DNA of 64,000 bases from Sulfuriferula sp. AH1 (GCF_002162035.1 NZ_CP021138.1:744001-808000), one strand, 5' to 3'; shown: positions 35,793 to 44,888, counted from the stretch's first letter. Notes: generated by a model from the sequence alone, not told the origin. Numbers and translations are program-made.

Positions 35793-35795
35793 TTC

Positions 35796-35825
35796 GTAGG
35801 ATGGGTAAAGCAAAGCGAAACCCAT
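35796..35825 (+). repeat. REP palindrome 3 (forward)
   Basis: GTAGGATGGGTAAAGC...ACCCAT, 30-31 bp, 4 bases after the RelE-like toxin gene. Confidence 0.85.
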
Positions 35826-35845
35826 TACAAATAGATAGGGTAGTT

Positions 35846-35868
35846 GTTGGAATGTTAGAACTGACCCC
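35846..35868 (+). repeat. 23-bp inverted repeat, left copy
   Basis: GTTGGAATGTTAGAACTGAC followed by CCC. The exact reverse complement occurs at 36983-37005. The two enclose a 1.16-kb segment with two small membrane-protein genes and a RAYT fragment. Confidence 0.85.
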
Positions 35869-35918
35869 GTTGTCCCAAATGTGGCTTAAATGAGCGACGA
35901 AATTGTTCCGGAGTATTT

Positions 35919-36344
35919 ATGGCAATAATTGGTCTTATTACTTCGTTTGGTATGTTTACTGTTTATTTCTGTATGAAATATACCTATACCGTACGCGCAT
36001 TAGCGTATCAATCAAACATATCGTTTAAAGATGTATGGAATTTTTCTTTTGATGGGCATCCTATGCGTAGAAGCATTGTCCCAATGAAGTATATTGCAAT
36101 TTTCTTTGCATTTACGAGTTTATTTGGATGGGATCACGATCTCAGTTCAAAAGATATAAGGAGTTTATGGACCATGGTATTGATATTAATAGCGTATCTG
36201 GGTACATGGGCTCGCATTGCCATTTATGAGGCCACACATTGGAAACAAGGTGTTGAAAAGTCGCTGACTAAGAGTGAAATGTTTAAAAAAGCATTAAGGA
36301 TATTGGTTGGTTTCCGCAAGGTAAAGACTGGTTATCGAGAATAG
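35919..36344 (+). CDS. Hypothetical membrane protein
   Basis: 141 residues from ATG 35919. Segments MAIIGLITSFGMFTVYFCM, YIAIFFAFTSLFG and TMVLILIAYLGTWARIAIY look like three membrane helices. No family recognised. The gene is clearly AT-rich compared with the GC-rich core genes, which suggests horizontal origin. It lies just inside the left 23-bp repeat. Confidence 0.6.
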   Translation: MAIIGLITSFGMFTVYFCMKYTYTVRALAYQSNISFKDVWNFSFDGHPMRRSIVPMKYIAIFFAFTSLFGWDHDLSSKDIRSLWTMVLILIAYLGTWARIAIYEATHWKQGVEKSLTKSEMFKKALRILVGFRKVKTGYRE

Positions 36345-36411
36345 TTAATGTATCAAATATAGTTCTACTGAGTGTTGTTATATCACGCGTTATTTCTCTT
36401 TACTTTTACGG

Positions 36412-36430
36412 CTAGAATTGACCCCATTGT
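36412..36430 (+). repeat. Partial copy of the 23-bp repeat
   Basis: CTAGAATTGACCCCATTGT shares the TAGAA-TGACCCC part of the 23-bp repeat and is immediately followed by the decayed RAYT fragment. Confidence 0.5.
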
Positions 36431-36431
36431 G

Positions 36432-36510
36432 CACGCTCAGCGCTCAGCGAGATTCATGGTGAAGAAGAAGCTGCCGCCCGCAACAAAATTTCGTCGATAG
36501 TTTGCCGTGG
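36432..36510 (-). pseudogene. Decayed 5' fragment of a second RAYT gene
   Basis: Bases 36432-36570 match 34997-35126 (the first ~22 codons of the RAYT, its upstream region and its REP unit) nearly base for base. The start codon is lost (CAT on plus became CGT) and the rest of the gene is absent. It is a relic of a second RAYT-REP unit. Confidence 0.8.
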
Positions 36511-36539
36511 GAGGCATCGTAGCAGAGGGTGGTGGTTTT

Positions 36540-36570
36540 GATGGGTATCGCTTTGCTCAACCCATCCTAC
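36540..36570 (-). repeat. REP palindrome 4 (inverted)
   Basis: GATGGGTATCGCTTTGCTCA...CCTAC, attached to the RAYT fragment and followed by three CTACGGG repeats (36567-36587). Confidence 0.85.
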
Positions 36571-36620
36571 GGGCTACGGGCTACGGGCTTATTTGCCTCT
36601 ACCGATTAGCGCCTGTTTTT

Positions 36621-36905
36621 TTAAAGTAAGGCATACACATAAATAACCAATATCAGCTCAAGCAAAAGTACAGCTAAGCAAAGCAGGGTCAATCTTACAT
36701 CATGCAATTTAAAGAATTTAAACTTCCAAAGAAAACCTTGCAATGCCCATGCTGATCGACTTAGGTTGGAATCAGTAAGTTTTGGCTTACCCATTTCAGC
36801 ATATATACCAGAGTGGTGTTTAGAGAGATAACTTATTAATAAGTGGGAAATCAATAACGCAAACAAAAGTATCGGAAGGTAATATAAATCCATAAAAAAC
36901 TTCAT
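36621..36905 (-). CDS. Hypothetical small membrane protein
   Basis: 94 residues, two predicted membrane helices: LYYLPILLFALLISHLLISY near the N-terminus and LTLLCLAVLLLELILVIYVY at the C-terminus, joined by a basic loop. AT-rich like 35919-36344. Unknown family. It sits just inside the right 23-bp repeat and could be cargo of the same element. Confidence 0.6.
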   Translation of the reverse strand: MKFFMDLYYLPILLFALLISHLLISYLSKHHSGIYAEMGKPKLTDSNLSRSAWALQGFLWKFKFFKLHDVRLTLLCLAVLLLELILVIYVYALL

Positions 36906-36982
36906 TTAAATCACCCTTTCCACGCATAATCATAAGTACTACTTGCGGAAGTTCTGCCTCGTGGAGAAATTCGAGAAAATTT

Positions 36983-37005
36983 GGGGTCAGTTCTAACATT
37001 CCAAC
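36983..37005 (-). repeat. 23-bp inverted repeat, right copy
   Basis: Exact reverse complement of 35846-35868. It closes the 1.16-kb segment with the two small membrane-protein genes. Confidence 0.85.
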
Positions 37006-37047
37006 ACAACAAAAAATAGAATTTTAGTACGATTAAAGCATCCTACC

Positions 37048-37350
37048 TCAATGCCCCCGCTCCTGCACCAAGATCCACGGCGCTAGCACCACCGTCCAGA
37101 TTGCCGGCTTACGTTCTTCCCAGTCCAGCGCGGTTTTGTCGTCGAGTTTGACCAGTTGGCCGCTCATCATCCATTCGCGCACGCTCTCGGTGTCATCAGC
37201 AGCAATATGCGCGGCGACGTCGACTAAATCCAGCCGGTTATCCACTTTGATCAGCTGGCCTTTGGCGAAGAACGGGCGCAGCTCGGCCCAGTCGGTTTTG
37301 GCGGTTTCGGTGTTGAGTTTGGCGCGCATGAGTTCTATGGGCTCGGTCAT
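37048..37350 (-). CDS. DUF2288 family protein
   Basis: 100 residues from ATG 37350 (MTEPIELMRAKLNTETAKTD); upstream open frame is only REP sequence. Family pattern LRPFFAKGQLIKVDNRLDL, DVAAHIAADD and the closing TVVLAPWILVQE are clear. Small cytoplasmic protein of unknown function common in Gammaproteobacteria and Betaproteobacteria. Confidence 0.85.
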   Translation of the reverse strand: MTEPIELMRAKLNTETAKTDWAELRPFFAKGQLIKVDNRLDLVDVAAHIAADDTESVREWMMSGQLVKLDDKTALDWEERKPAIWTVVLAPWILVQERGH

Positions 37351-37372
37351 GGTGTTTTCCTTGATCTTTGCT

Positions 37373-37403
37373 GATGGGTTTCGCTTGGCTCTACCCATCC
37401 TAC
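37373..37403 (-). repeat. REP palindrome 5 (inverted)
   Basis: GATGGGTTTCGCTTGGCTCT...CCTAC between the DUF2288 gene and rmuC, the right-most REP of the cluster. Confidence 0.8.
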
Positions 37404-37420
37404 GGTTCGGTGATGATTTT

Positions 37421-38872
37421 TTAATCTTCGTCAGGCAGTAGCGACGGGGCAGGGGCACGCAGGTGCTCGAGGTCGACCGACTCTATCTGGCTGAAACGCT
37501 TGCTGATTTTCTGGCTGCTGATGTGGACTTCGGCGGCGTCTTCGTTAGCCTGGCGGATATGGTCGGCGAGCTTTTTCATGCGCGTGTCGAATCGGCTGAA
37601 ATCCTTGCCCAGTTTGGACAGCTCGTCCTTGATGATGTGCACCTGGCGGCGGGTTTCGACGTCCTTGATCACGGCGCGTGCGGTGTTGAGCACGGCCATC
37701 AGCGTGGTCGGTGATACGATCCACACGCGGCGCGACATGGCGTATTCCACCAGATCGCCGTGGTAGGCGTGGATCTCGGCGAATACCGCTTCGGCGGGGA
37801 TGAACATCACCGCGCCGTCGGAGGTCTCGCCCTCGATGATGTATTTGCTGGCGATGTCGTCGACGTGTTTCTTGACGTCGGCCTTGAACGCGCGGGTGGC
37901 CCCGGTGCGGTCGGCTTCTGCCGTTTCGCGCGAGAACATGCGGGTGTAGTTTTCCAGCGGGAATTTGGAATCGACCGCGACGCGCCCGGTCGGCTCCGGC
38001 AATACCAGCATGCAGTCGGCGCGGCTGCCGTTGGACAGCGTGGCCTGAAATTCGTAGGCGTCGGGCGGCAGGATGTTGCGCACCAGGCCTTCGAGCTGGA
38101 CTTCGCCGAAGGCGCCGCGCGAGCGTTTGTCGCCCAATAATTCCTGCAGGGTGACGACGTTGGTGGTGAGGCCGTCGATCTTTTTCTGCGCTTCGTCGAT
38201 GGTGGCGAGGCGCGCCATGACATTGGCAAAGGTCTCGTTGGTTTTCTTGAAGCCGTCATCCAGGCGCTCGGTGACTTTGCCGGAGATTTCCGCCAACCGG
38301 GTGTCGACGCCCTTGGCTAGCGTTTCCACGGCGGCGGCGAGCTGGGCGCTGGCCTGCTGCATGGTGGTCTGGATCAGCGCCTGCTCGGCGCGGGCCTGTT
38401 CGGCCAGCGTTTGCAGGGTCTTGCTGAGGAATTCGGCCTGCGCGGTTTGCAGCCCGGCGGCGAATTCGCCCAGCTGCTGGTTGAGCGCGGCGCGGCTGTT
38501 GGCCAACTCGGTCGCCTGCGATTGCGCCAGCGCGTGCATGGCCGTGCTCAGCGCCTCGCGGTTGGTGGCGAGCTGGGTGGATTGCTCCAGTTGCAGCACC
38601 TGTACCGCGCTGCGCGTGCTGGCCAGCTCGGTGCTGACCAGGTTGCGCAGGCGGTCGGAGACGTCGTTCAGCGCGTTATGGGTGCGGTCGGACTGCGTTC
38701 CCAGCCCCTGATGCAGGTCGCTCAACATGGCGCGATGGCGCTGCTCCAGTCCGGCGTCGAGCTGGGCGGGGAGCTGCGCCAGCGCGCTTTGCAGGGCGTT
38801 GATGCGTAATGCCAGCCAGATCAGCAGGGCAACGGCGACGAGAGCGGCAATAAGGGTGAGTGTCGTGAGCAT
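37421..38872 (-). CDS. rmuC: DNA recombination protein RmuC
   Basis: 483 residues. An N-terminal membrane helix (LTLIAALVAVALLIWLAL) is followed by ~200 residues of Ala/Gln-rich coiled coil and the RmuC nuclease-like domain (LGDKRSRGAFGEVQLEGLV, DSKFPLENYTRM, FIPAEAVFAEIHAYH). RmuC limits recombination at inverted repeats. It is immediately downstream of uvrD (1 base), so replication-repair functions are grouped. Confidence 0.94.
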   Translation of the reverse strand: MLTTLTLIAALVAVALLIWLALRINALQSALAQLPAQLDAGLEQRHRAMLSDLHQGLGTQSDRTHNALNDVSDRLRNLVSTELASTRSAVQVLQLEQSTQLATNREALSTAMHALAQSQATELANSRAALNQQLGEFAAGLQTAQAEFLSKTLQTLAEQARAEQALIQTTMQQASAQLAAAVETLAKGVDTRLAEISGKVTERLDDGFKKTNETFANVMARLATIDEAQKKIDGLTTNVVTLQELLGDKRSRGAFGEVQLEGLVRNILPPDAYEFQATLSNGSRADCMLVLPEPTGRVAVDSKFPLENYTRMFSRETAEADRTGATRAFKADVKKHVDDIASKYIIEGETSDGAVMFIPAEAVFAEIHAYHGDLVEYAMSRRVWIVSPTTLMAVLNTARAVIKDVETRRQVHIIKDELSKLGKDFSRFDTRMKKLADHIRQANEDAAEVHISSQKISKRFSQIESVDLEHLRAPAPSLLPDED

Positions 38873-38873
38873 G

Positions 38874-41030
38874 TCAGGCGGCTTCGAGTTTGGCGTATTC
38901 CAGTGCCAGCCATTTTACCCCATGCGCGCCGCCGAAGTTGATTTGCACGCGGGTGTCGGGGCCCTGGCCTTCGACGTTGATCACCACGCCGACGCCGAAT
39001 TTGGCGTGGCGCACGCTCATGCCCATGCGCCAGGGCGAGCTGCTGTGCTGCTGGGTAGAGCGGGAGACCGGTGCGGCGTAGACGTCGGCGTCGGGCGCAT
39101 AGCCCTTGTTGATCGGTTTCAGCAGTTCCATCGGGATCTCGCCGAGGAAGCGCGACGGGATGCCGTAGCGGGTCTGGCCGTGCAGCATGCGGCTTTGTGC
39201 GTGGCTGATGTACAGGCGGCGGCGCGCGCGGGTGATGGCGACGTACATCAGGCGGCGTTCTTCCTCGATGCCGCTCTGCTCGCCGATCGACTGCTCGCTG
39301 GGGAACAGGCCTTCTACCAGCCCGGTGAGGAATACCGCGTGAAACTCCAGCCCCTTGGCGGCATGCACGGTCATCAGCTGCAGCGCGTCGTGGCCTTCGC
39401 CGGCCTGATGCACGCCGGCTTCGAGCGCGGCATGAGCGAGGAAGCTGGCCATCAGCCCGCCGTTGTCGGCAGCGTCGGCCAGCGCGTCGGGGTCGTTGAT
39501 GAACACGGTGGCGGCGTTGATCAGCTCGTTGAGGTTGTCGACGCGGTCCTGGCCGTCTTTTTCGCTCAGGTAATGCGCCATCAGCCCGCTGGCTTGCAGG
39601 ATGTGCTCGATGGCCTCGGGCAGGGTGACGCCGAGGGTGGCTTCCTGCATGCTGCGAATGAGCTGGACGAAACCGGGCAGGCCTTTGCTGCCGGGCGCAT
39701 CGCCGGCCTTGGTGCTGGCGGCATGCCACAGGCTGGATGAACTTTGCTGCGCGGCGTCGATGAGCTGCTCCAGACTGCGCGCGCCGATGCCGCGGGTGGG
39801 GAAATTCACTACGCGGGTAAAGGCGCCGTCGTCGTCGGGGTTGGCGAGCAGGCGCAGGTAGGCCAGCGCGTGCTTGATCTCCTGGCGCTCGAAGAAGCGC
39901 AGGCCGCCGTAGACCTTGTACGGGATGCCGGCGCTGAACAGGGCGTGCTCCAGCACCCGCGACTGCGCGTTGGAGCGGTAGAGCACGGCCATGTCGTTGA
40001 GCGCGATGCCTTCGCGGTGCAGCGCCTGCGATTCTTCGGCGATGAAGCGCGCTTCTTCCTGATCGTTGTAGGCCAGATACACGCGGATCAGCTCGCCCTG
40101 ATCGGCGGCGGTCCACAGGTTCTTGCCCAGCCGCGCCGGGTTCTGGCTGATCAGCGCATTGGCGGCGTCGAGGATGTTGCCGTGGCTGCGGTAATTCTGT
40201 TCCAGCTTGATGATGTTGTCGTGGGCGTAATCGCGCTGGAATTCGTTCATGTTGCCGGTGTGCGCGCCACGGAACGCGTAGATGGACTGGTCGTCGTCGC
40301 CCACTGCCATCAGCGCCGAATCCGCGCCGGCGAAGTGCTTGAGCCAGCGGTATTGCAGGCGGTTGGTGTCCTGGAATTCGTCCACCAGTATGTAGCGGAA
40401 TCGCTCCTGATAATGACGGCGCAGGGCTTCGTTGCGCGCCAGCAATTCCTCGCTGCGCAGCAGCAGTTCGGCAAAGTCCACTACGCCTTCGCGGTTGCAC
40501 TGCTCGTCGTAGGCCGAATAGAATTCGACCAGACGGCGCGTGTATGGATCGTAGACGTCGACATGATGGGCGCGCAGGCCGGCGTCCTTGTTGCCGTTGA
40601 TGAAATTCTGCACTTTCTTCGGCTCGAATTTCTCGGTGTCCACGTTCATGGATTTGAGCAGGCGCTTGATCGCCGACAGCTGGTCGGCGCTGTCGAGGAT
40701 CTGGAACAGTTGCGGCAGCCCGGCCTCATGGTGATGGGTGCGCAGCAGCCGGTTCGCCAGCCCGTGGAAGGTGCCTATCCACATGCCGCGGGTGTTGATC
40801 GGCAGCATGCTGCTCAGGCGCGTCTGCATTTCCTTGGCGGCCTTGTTGGTAAAGGTGACGGCGAGGATGCCCAGCGGTGATACCTGCCCGGTCTGCAGCA
40901 GCCAAGCGATGCGCGTGGTGAGCACGCGGGTCTTGCCGCTGCCTGCACCCGCCAGGATCAGGGCCGATTGGTGCGGCAGGGTGACCGCGGCGAGTTGTTC
41001 CGGATTTAATCCGTCGAGTAGTGATGACAT
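38874..41030 (-). CDS. uvrD: UvrD-family DNA helicase II
   Basis: 718 residues from ATG 41030 (MSSLLDGLNPEQLAAVTLP). SF1A helicase motifs are seen in order: Q motif LNPEQ, Walker A GAGSGKTRVLTTR, DEFQDTN (motif II), GDDDQSIYAFRGA (III), VHAAKGLEF (V) and VAITRARR (VI). It unwinds DNA in mismatch and nucleotide excision repair. The length matches UvrD (720 in E. coli). The C-terminus (VNVEGQGPDTRVQINF, KWLALEYAKLE) is the usual UvrD tail. Confidence 0.96.
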   Translation of the reverse strand: MSSLLDGLNPEQLAAVTLPHQSALILAGAGSGKTRVLTTRIAWLLQTGQVSPLGILAVTFTNKAAKEMQTRLSSMLPINTRGMWIGTFHGLANRLLRTHHHEAGLPQLFQILDSADQLSAIKRLLKSMNVDTEKFEPKKVQNFINGNKDAGLRAHHVDVYDPYTRRLVEFYSAYDEQCNREGVVDFAELLLRSEELLARNEALRRHYQERFRYILVDEFQDTNRLQYRWLKHFAGADSALMAVGDDDQSIYAFRGAHTGNMNEFQRDYAHDNIIKLEQNYRSHGNILDAANALISQNPARLGKNLWTAADQGELIRVYLAYNDQEEARFIAEESQALHREGIALNDMAVLYRSNAQSRVLEHALFSAGIPYKVYGGLRFFERQEIKHALAYLRLLANPDDDGAFTRVVNFPTRGIGARSLEQLIDAAQQSSSSLWHAASTKAGDAPGSKGLPGFVQLIRSMQEATLGVTLPEAIEHILQASGLMAHYLSEKDGQDRVDNLNELINAATVFINDPDALADAADNGGLMASFLAHAALEAGVHQAGEGHDALQLMTVHAAKGLEFHAVFLTGLVEGLFPSEQSIGEQSGIEEERRLMYVAITRARRRLYISHAQSRMLHGQTRYGIPSRFLGEIPMELLKPINKGYAPDADVYAAPVSRSTQQHSSSPWRMGMSVRHAKFGVGVVINVEGQGPDTRVQINFGGAHGVKWLALEYAKLEAA

Positions 41031-41077
41031 GTTAGACTTTGCGCAGACCGCATATTGCAAATTGAAAGGGAATTATA

Positions 41078-41470
41078 ATGGCTAAACAGCTTGGCTGCTT
41101 TATTAAAGAAGCGCGCAGCCACATCGTGGAATGGGATGCGGAAACCGCAGAAGAAAATCTGGGTTCCGGCGAGGTGCTGGTGATCGATGTGCGCGAACCC
41201 GACGAATTCGATAGTGGGCACATCGCCGGTGCGCTCAACATTCCCCGCGGCATCCTCGAAGCCTCTGCCGACCCGACTACCAAGCATCGCCATCCAGTGT
41301 TGTGCACCGCGCACGACAAGACCATCCTGCTGTACTGCCATTCCGGCGGGCGTTCGGCGATGGCGGCCTGGGTACTCAAGCAGATGGGTTTCGGACAGGC
41401 GTATTCGCTGGCGGGTGGTCTTGAGTGCTGGGAAGCCGAAGGCTTCGAACTGGAAGCCAATTTAAGATGA
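41078..41470 (+). CDS. Rhodanese-domain protein
   Basis: 130 residues. The rhodanese fold shows VLVIDVREPDEFDSGHIAGA and the catalytic loop LYCHSGGRSAMAA, in which Cys is the persulfide carrier. Single-domain, cytoplasmic. It probably handles sulfane sulfur, though no sulfur-oxidation gene is near. Divergent from uvrD by 47 bases and overlapping the DUF2237 gene by 4 bases. Confidence 0.9.
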   Translation: MAKQLGCFIKEARSHIVEWDAETAEENLGSGEVLVIDVREPDEFDSGHIAGALNIPRGILEASADPTTKHRHPVLCTAHDKTILLYCHSGGRSAMAAWVLKQMGFGQAYSLAGGLECWEAEGFELEANLR

Positions 41471-41856
41471 ACCCATCCGATGTACGCCTGGCCAAAAACG
41501 TATTCGGCGAACCGCTGGTGGCGTGTTCATTCAAGCCGCTGACCGGCTATTTCCGTGACGGCGCCTGCCGTACCAATGAGGAAGATCTGGGTACGCATGT
41601 GGTGTGCGTGGTGGTGACGCTGCCGTTTCTGGAATTCAGTTTCCGCAATGGCAACGATCTGACCACGCCGCGGCCGCAATGGCAGTTTGCCGGACTGAAG
41701 CCGGGGGATCAGTGGTGTTTGTGCGCCAATCACTGGAAAACCGCCTACGAGGCCGGCGTGGCGCCGCAGGTGGTGCTGGAAAGTACCCACCAGCGCGTGC
41801 TGGATCTGGTAAGTCTGGAGGTGTTGCAGCGCTTTGCGCGTCCGCTCGAGGTGTAA
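41467..41856 (+). CDS. DUF2237 family protein
   Basis: 129 residues from ATG 41467, which overlaps the rhodanese stop (ATGA). Family signature: NVFGEPLVACSFKPLTGYFR, DGACRTNEEDLGTHVVCVVV, and DQWCLCANHWKTAYEAGVAP. The conserved Cys residues suggest a metal or redox role, but function is unknown. The pairing with a rhodanese hints at sulfur chemistry. Confidence 0.85.
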   Translation: MNPSDVRLAKNVFGEPLVACSFKPLTGYFRDGACRTNEEDLGTHVVCVVVTLPFLEFSFRNGNDLTTPRPQWQFAGLKPGDQWCLCANHWKTAYEAGVAPQVVLESTHQRVLDLVSLEVLQRFARPLEV

Positions 41857-41923
41857 GCTCTTATCGCAGCAGGCGTAAAGTGGTAAAATTAAAGCATTTT
41901 TTATTACCAGCTTAGAGGGTGTG

Positions 41924-42652
41924 ATGGCCGGACATAGTAAATGGGCGAATATCAAGCATAAAAAAGCGGCAACGGATGCAAAACGCGGCAAGATTTTTAC
42001 GCGGTTGATTAAAGAGATAACGGTCGCTGCCAAAATGGGCGGCGGCGATGCCAGCATTAACCCGCGCCTGCGTCTGGCGATGGACAAGGCGTTTGACGCC
42101 AACATGCCGAAAGACACTGTGGAGCGCGCGGTCAAGCGCGGCTGTGGCGAGCTGGAAAACGTGAACTACGAAGAAATTCGTTACGAAGGTTACGGTATCG
42201 GAGGCGCGGCGGTGATGGTGGATTGCCTGACTGACAACAAGGTGCGTACCGTGGCCGATGTGCGCCATGCGTTCAGCAAGTTCGGCGGCAATATGGGTAC
42301 CGACGGTTGCGTGGCGTTCCAGTTCAAGCATTGCGGCCAGCTGCTGTTCGCGCCCGGCGTCGATGAAGATACGCTGATGGAAGCCGCGCTGGAAGCCGGT
42401 GCCGACGATGTGCTGACGCACGAGGACGGCAGTATCGAAGTGATTACCCCGCCGTACGAGTTGCACAGCATCAAGCAGGCGCTGGAAACGGCAGGATTCA
42501 AGGCCGAATTCGGTGAAGTGAGCATGAAGCCGGAAAACGAGATCGAGCTGACCGGCGATGATGCGGTGAAGATGCAGAAACTGCTGGATGCGCTCGAATC
42601 GCTGGACGATGTGCAGGAAGTCTATACTTCGGCTGTGATCCACGAAGACTGA
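41924..42652 (+). CDS. yebC: YebC/PmpR family protein
   Basis: 242 residues from ATG 41924 ([20 protein letters not shown]); a GTG lies just before. The family is widespread, with members acting as transcription regulators (PmpR) or as translation factors easing polyproline stalls. Blocks [19 protein letters not shown] and [18 protein letters not shown] are diagnostic. Length is standard. In many bacteria it precedes ruvC; here riboflavin genes follow instead. Confidence 0.95.
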   Translation: MAGHSKWANIKHKKAATDAKRGKIFTRLIKEITVAAKMGGGDASINPRLRLAMDKAFDANMPKDTVERAVKRGCGELENVNYEEIRYEGYGIGGAAVMVDCLTDNKVRTVADVRHAFSKFGGNMGTDGCVAFQFKHCGQLLFAPGVDEDTLMEAALEAGADDVLTHEDGSIEVITPPYELHSIKQALETAGFKAEFGEVSMKPENEIELTGDDAVKMQKLLDALESLDDVQEVYTSAVIHED

Positions 42653-42685
42653 TGTTTCGTTCCGCCCATCAATTTAAGGACGTCT

Positions 42686-43282
42686 GTGTTTACTGGAATT
42701 ATTCAAGCTGTCGGCAGCGTGGCCGAAGTGAAGCCGCATAACGATGACGCGCGTCTGCTGATCAACGCGGCAGAGCTGGATCTGGGCGATGTCGCGCTGG
42801 GCGATTCCATCGCCTGCAACGGCGTGTGTCTGACGGTGATTGCGCTGTCGCCACAAGGCTTCAGTGTCGATGTGTCGGCGGAGACGTTCCGCTGCACGGT
42901 GGGCTTCCCGCCCGGTGCGCCGGTGAATCTGGAAAAGGCCTTGCGTCTGGCCGACCGCTTGGGCGGGCATCTGGTGTCGGGCCATGTCGATGGCGTCGGC
43001 GAAGTGGTGCGCTTTGCCCCGGCGGGCGACTGCTTCGAGCTGGTGATCTGCGCGCCCGGCGACATTGCCCGCTTCGTGGTGACCAAGGGTTCGATCACCG
43101 TCAACGGCGTCAGTCTCACCGTGAATCAGGTCGACGGCGACGAGTTCAGCATCAATCTGATCCCGCATACGCTGACACATACCAATCTGCATACTTTAAC
43201 AGCGGGCAGCCGCGTCAATCTCGAGGTTGACATGATGGCGCGCTACGCTGAACGTATCCTCAATTACCGGGAATCCACATGA
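42686..43282 (+). CDS. ribE: Riboflavin synthase alpha subunit
   Basis: 198 residues starting at GTG 42686 (aagga 6 bases upstream). Two similar lumazine-binding halves each begin MFTGIIQ-like or [10 protein letters not shown]...; visible [11 protein letters not shown]-type motif ([11 protein letters not shown]) and VNGVSLTVN in the second half. Dismutates two 6,7-dimethyl-8-ribityllumazine molecules to riboflavin. It overlaps ribBX by 4 bases and shares its operon with ribH and nusB. No FMN riboswitch is seen in the 33-base upstream gap. Confidence 0.95.
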   Translation: MFTGIIQAVGSVAEVKPHNDDARLLINAAELDLGDVALGDSIACNGVCLTVIALSPQGFSVDVSAETFRCTVGFPPGAPVNLEKALRLADRLGGHLVSGHVDGVGEVVRFAPAGDCFELVICAPGDIARFVVTKGSITVNGVSLTVNQVDGDEFSINLIPHTLTHTNLHTLTAGSRVNLEVDMMARYAERILNYREST

Positions 43283-44370
43283 GTTTAAGTCCTATCGAAG
43301 ATATTATCGCCGACATCAAGGCCGGGAAAATGGTGGTGCTGGTCGATGAAGAAGACCGCGAGAACGAGGGCGATCTGGTGATGGCGGCTGAATTTGCCAC
43401 CCCGGAAGCGGTCAATTTCATGGCCAAATACGGCCGCGGCCTGATCTGCCTGACGCTGACCGACGAACGTTGCAAACAGCTCGGCCTGCGCCAGATGGTG
43501 GCAGATAACCAGACCCCTTACAGCACGGCATTTACCGTGTCGATCGAGGCGGCTGAGGGCGTGACCACGGGCATTTCCGCGGCAGACCGTGCCACCACTA
43601 TTCAGGCGGCAGTGGCCAAGCACGCCAAGGCCACCGACATCATCCAGCCAGGCCATATTTTTCCGCTGCGCGCGCAGCCGGGCGGCGTGCTGATCCGTGC
43701 CGGGCACACCGAAGCCGGTTGCGATCTGGCGAGCATCGCCGGGCTGGAACCGGCCGCGGTGATTTGCGAAATCCTCAAGGAAGACGGCAGCATGGCGCGT
43801 CTGCCCGATCTGATCGAATACGCGCGAGAGCACGGGCTGAAAATCGGCGCCATCGTCGATCTGATCCATTACCGCAACCGGAACGAAAGCCTGATTGAGC
43901 GTGTAGGCAGCCGCGTTATCGACACCGTATTCGGTGAATTCGAGCTGATCGCCTACCGCGAGAAGATCTCCGGTGCGGCGCATCTGGCGCTGGTCAAGGG
44001 CGATATTCATGCCGATACCGAAACACTGGTGCGGGTGCATGAGCCGGTGTCGGTGATGGATGTGCTGGAGATGGACAGCCCGGTGCATGCCTACAGCGTC
44101 AACCGCGCCATGCAGAAGATCGCCGCCGCCGGCAAGGGTGTGATCGTGCTGCTGCATCGTGCAGAAACGCCAGCCGAATTGCTCAGCCATGCGTTGCCGA
44201 GCAACGAACCGAAGCCGGCGCAGAAGTGGGATGTGCGTAATTACGGTATCGGCGCGCAGATACTGAAAGATGTCGGCGTCGGCAAGATGCGGCTGCTGGC
44301 AACCCAGCGCAAGATGCCCTCGATGGCCGGTTTCGATCTGGAAGTAACCGGGTATAGCGAAGGCGATTGA
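43279..44370 (+). CDS. ribB: 3,4-dihydroxy-2-butanone 4-phosphate synthase with degenerate GTP-cyclohydrolase II-like domain (RibBX type)
   Basis: 363 residues. The N-terminal RibB half is complete: [20 protein letters not shown], then [20 protein letters not shown]. The C-terminal half aligns with RibA ([39 protein letters not shown]) but lacks the zinc-binding Cys cluster (C-x10-C-x-C) of active GTP cyclohydrolase II. Such hybrids, known as RibBX in proteobacteria, keep only synthase activity. A separate ribA should therefore exist elsewhere in the genome. Confidence 0.9.
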   Translation: MSLSPIEDIIADIKAGKMVVLVDEEDRENEGDLVMAAEFATPEAVNFMAKYGRGLICLTLTDERCKQLGLRQMVADNQTPYSTAFTVSIEAAEGVTTGISAADRATTIQAAVAKHAKATDIIQPGHIFPLRAQPGGVLIRAGHTEAGCDLASIAGLEPAAVICEILKEDGSMARLPDLIEYAREHGLKIGAIVDLIHYRNRNESLIERVGSRVIDTVFGEFELIAYREKISGAAHLALVKGDIHADTETLVRVHEPVSVMDVLEMDSPVHAYSVNRAMQKIAAAGKGVIVLLHRAETPAELLSHALPSNEPKPAQKWDVRNYGIGAQILKDVGVGKMRLLATQRKMPSMAGFDLEVTGYSEGD

Positions 44371-44420
44371 ATATCGGGTAGGATTACCCATTACAGCCTA
44401 TCAGGCATGAGGATAAAAAC

Positions 44421-44888
44421 ATGGCGACATACGACAATATTTATGAAATAGACAGCAACCTCGATGGCAGTGCATTGCGCATTGGTATCGTCATGAGCCG
44501 TTTCAATCGCGATATCTGCGACGGTTTGCTGGGTGCATGTGTCGCAGCGTTGACCAGGCGCGGCGTGAAATCGGACAATGTCCAGATCGCAACCGTGCCC
44601 GGAGCGCTGGAGATCCCGCTGGTACTGCGCAAAATGGCGCAGAGCGGTAAATTTGACGCGCTGGTGGCCATCGGCGCCGTGGTGCGCGGCGATACCTATC
44701 ATTTTGAGGTGGTATCCAACGAAATGGCGAGCGGAATCACTCGCGTGCAGCTGGATACCGGCATGCCGATCGCCAACGCCGTGCTCACCACCGATACCGA
44801 CGAACAAGCCCATAGCCGTACTTCCGCCAAAGGCGCGGAAGCAGCCGAATGCGCAATTGAAATGGCTAACCTGTTGAAAGTATTATGA
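44421..44888 (+). CDS. ribH: 6,7-dimethyl-8-ribityllumazine synthase
   Basis: 155 residues. Family blocks: [38 protein letters not shown] and [15 protein letters not shown] with the catalytic His. It makes lumazine from the RibB and RibD/PyrP products, forming the 60-subunit or decameric particle. The stop overlaps the nusB start by 4 bases, the common ribH-nusB coupling. Confidence 0.96.
   Translation: MATYDNIYEIDSNLDGSALRIGIVMSRFNRDICDGLLGACVAALTRRGVKSDNVQIATVPGALEIPLVLRKMAQSGKFDALVAIGAVVRGDTYHFEVVSNEMASGITRVQLDTGMPIANAVLTTDTDEQAHSRTSAKGAEAAECAIEMANLLKVL

Noticed and set aside
35846-35868. Integron attC site
   Set aside because: GTTAGAA resembles but does not match the GTTRRRY core, no paired R''/L'' boxes are seen and no integrase is present.
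38821-40500. Long Arg-rich open frame overlapping uvrD on the same strand in another frame
   Set aside because: Typical shadow of a GC-rich gene; no ribosome site or family resemblance, whereas uvrD shows all helicase motifs.
42653-42685. FMN riboswitch before the riboflavin genes
   Set aside because: The gap is only 33 bases, too short for the aptamer.
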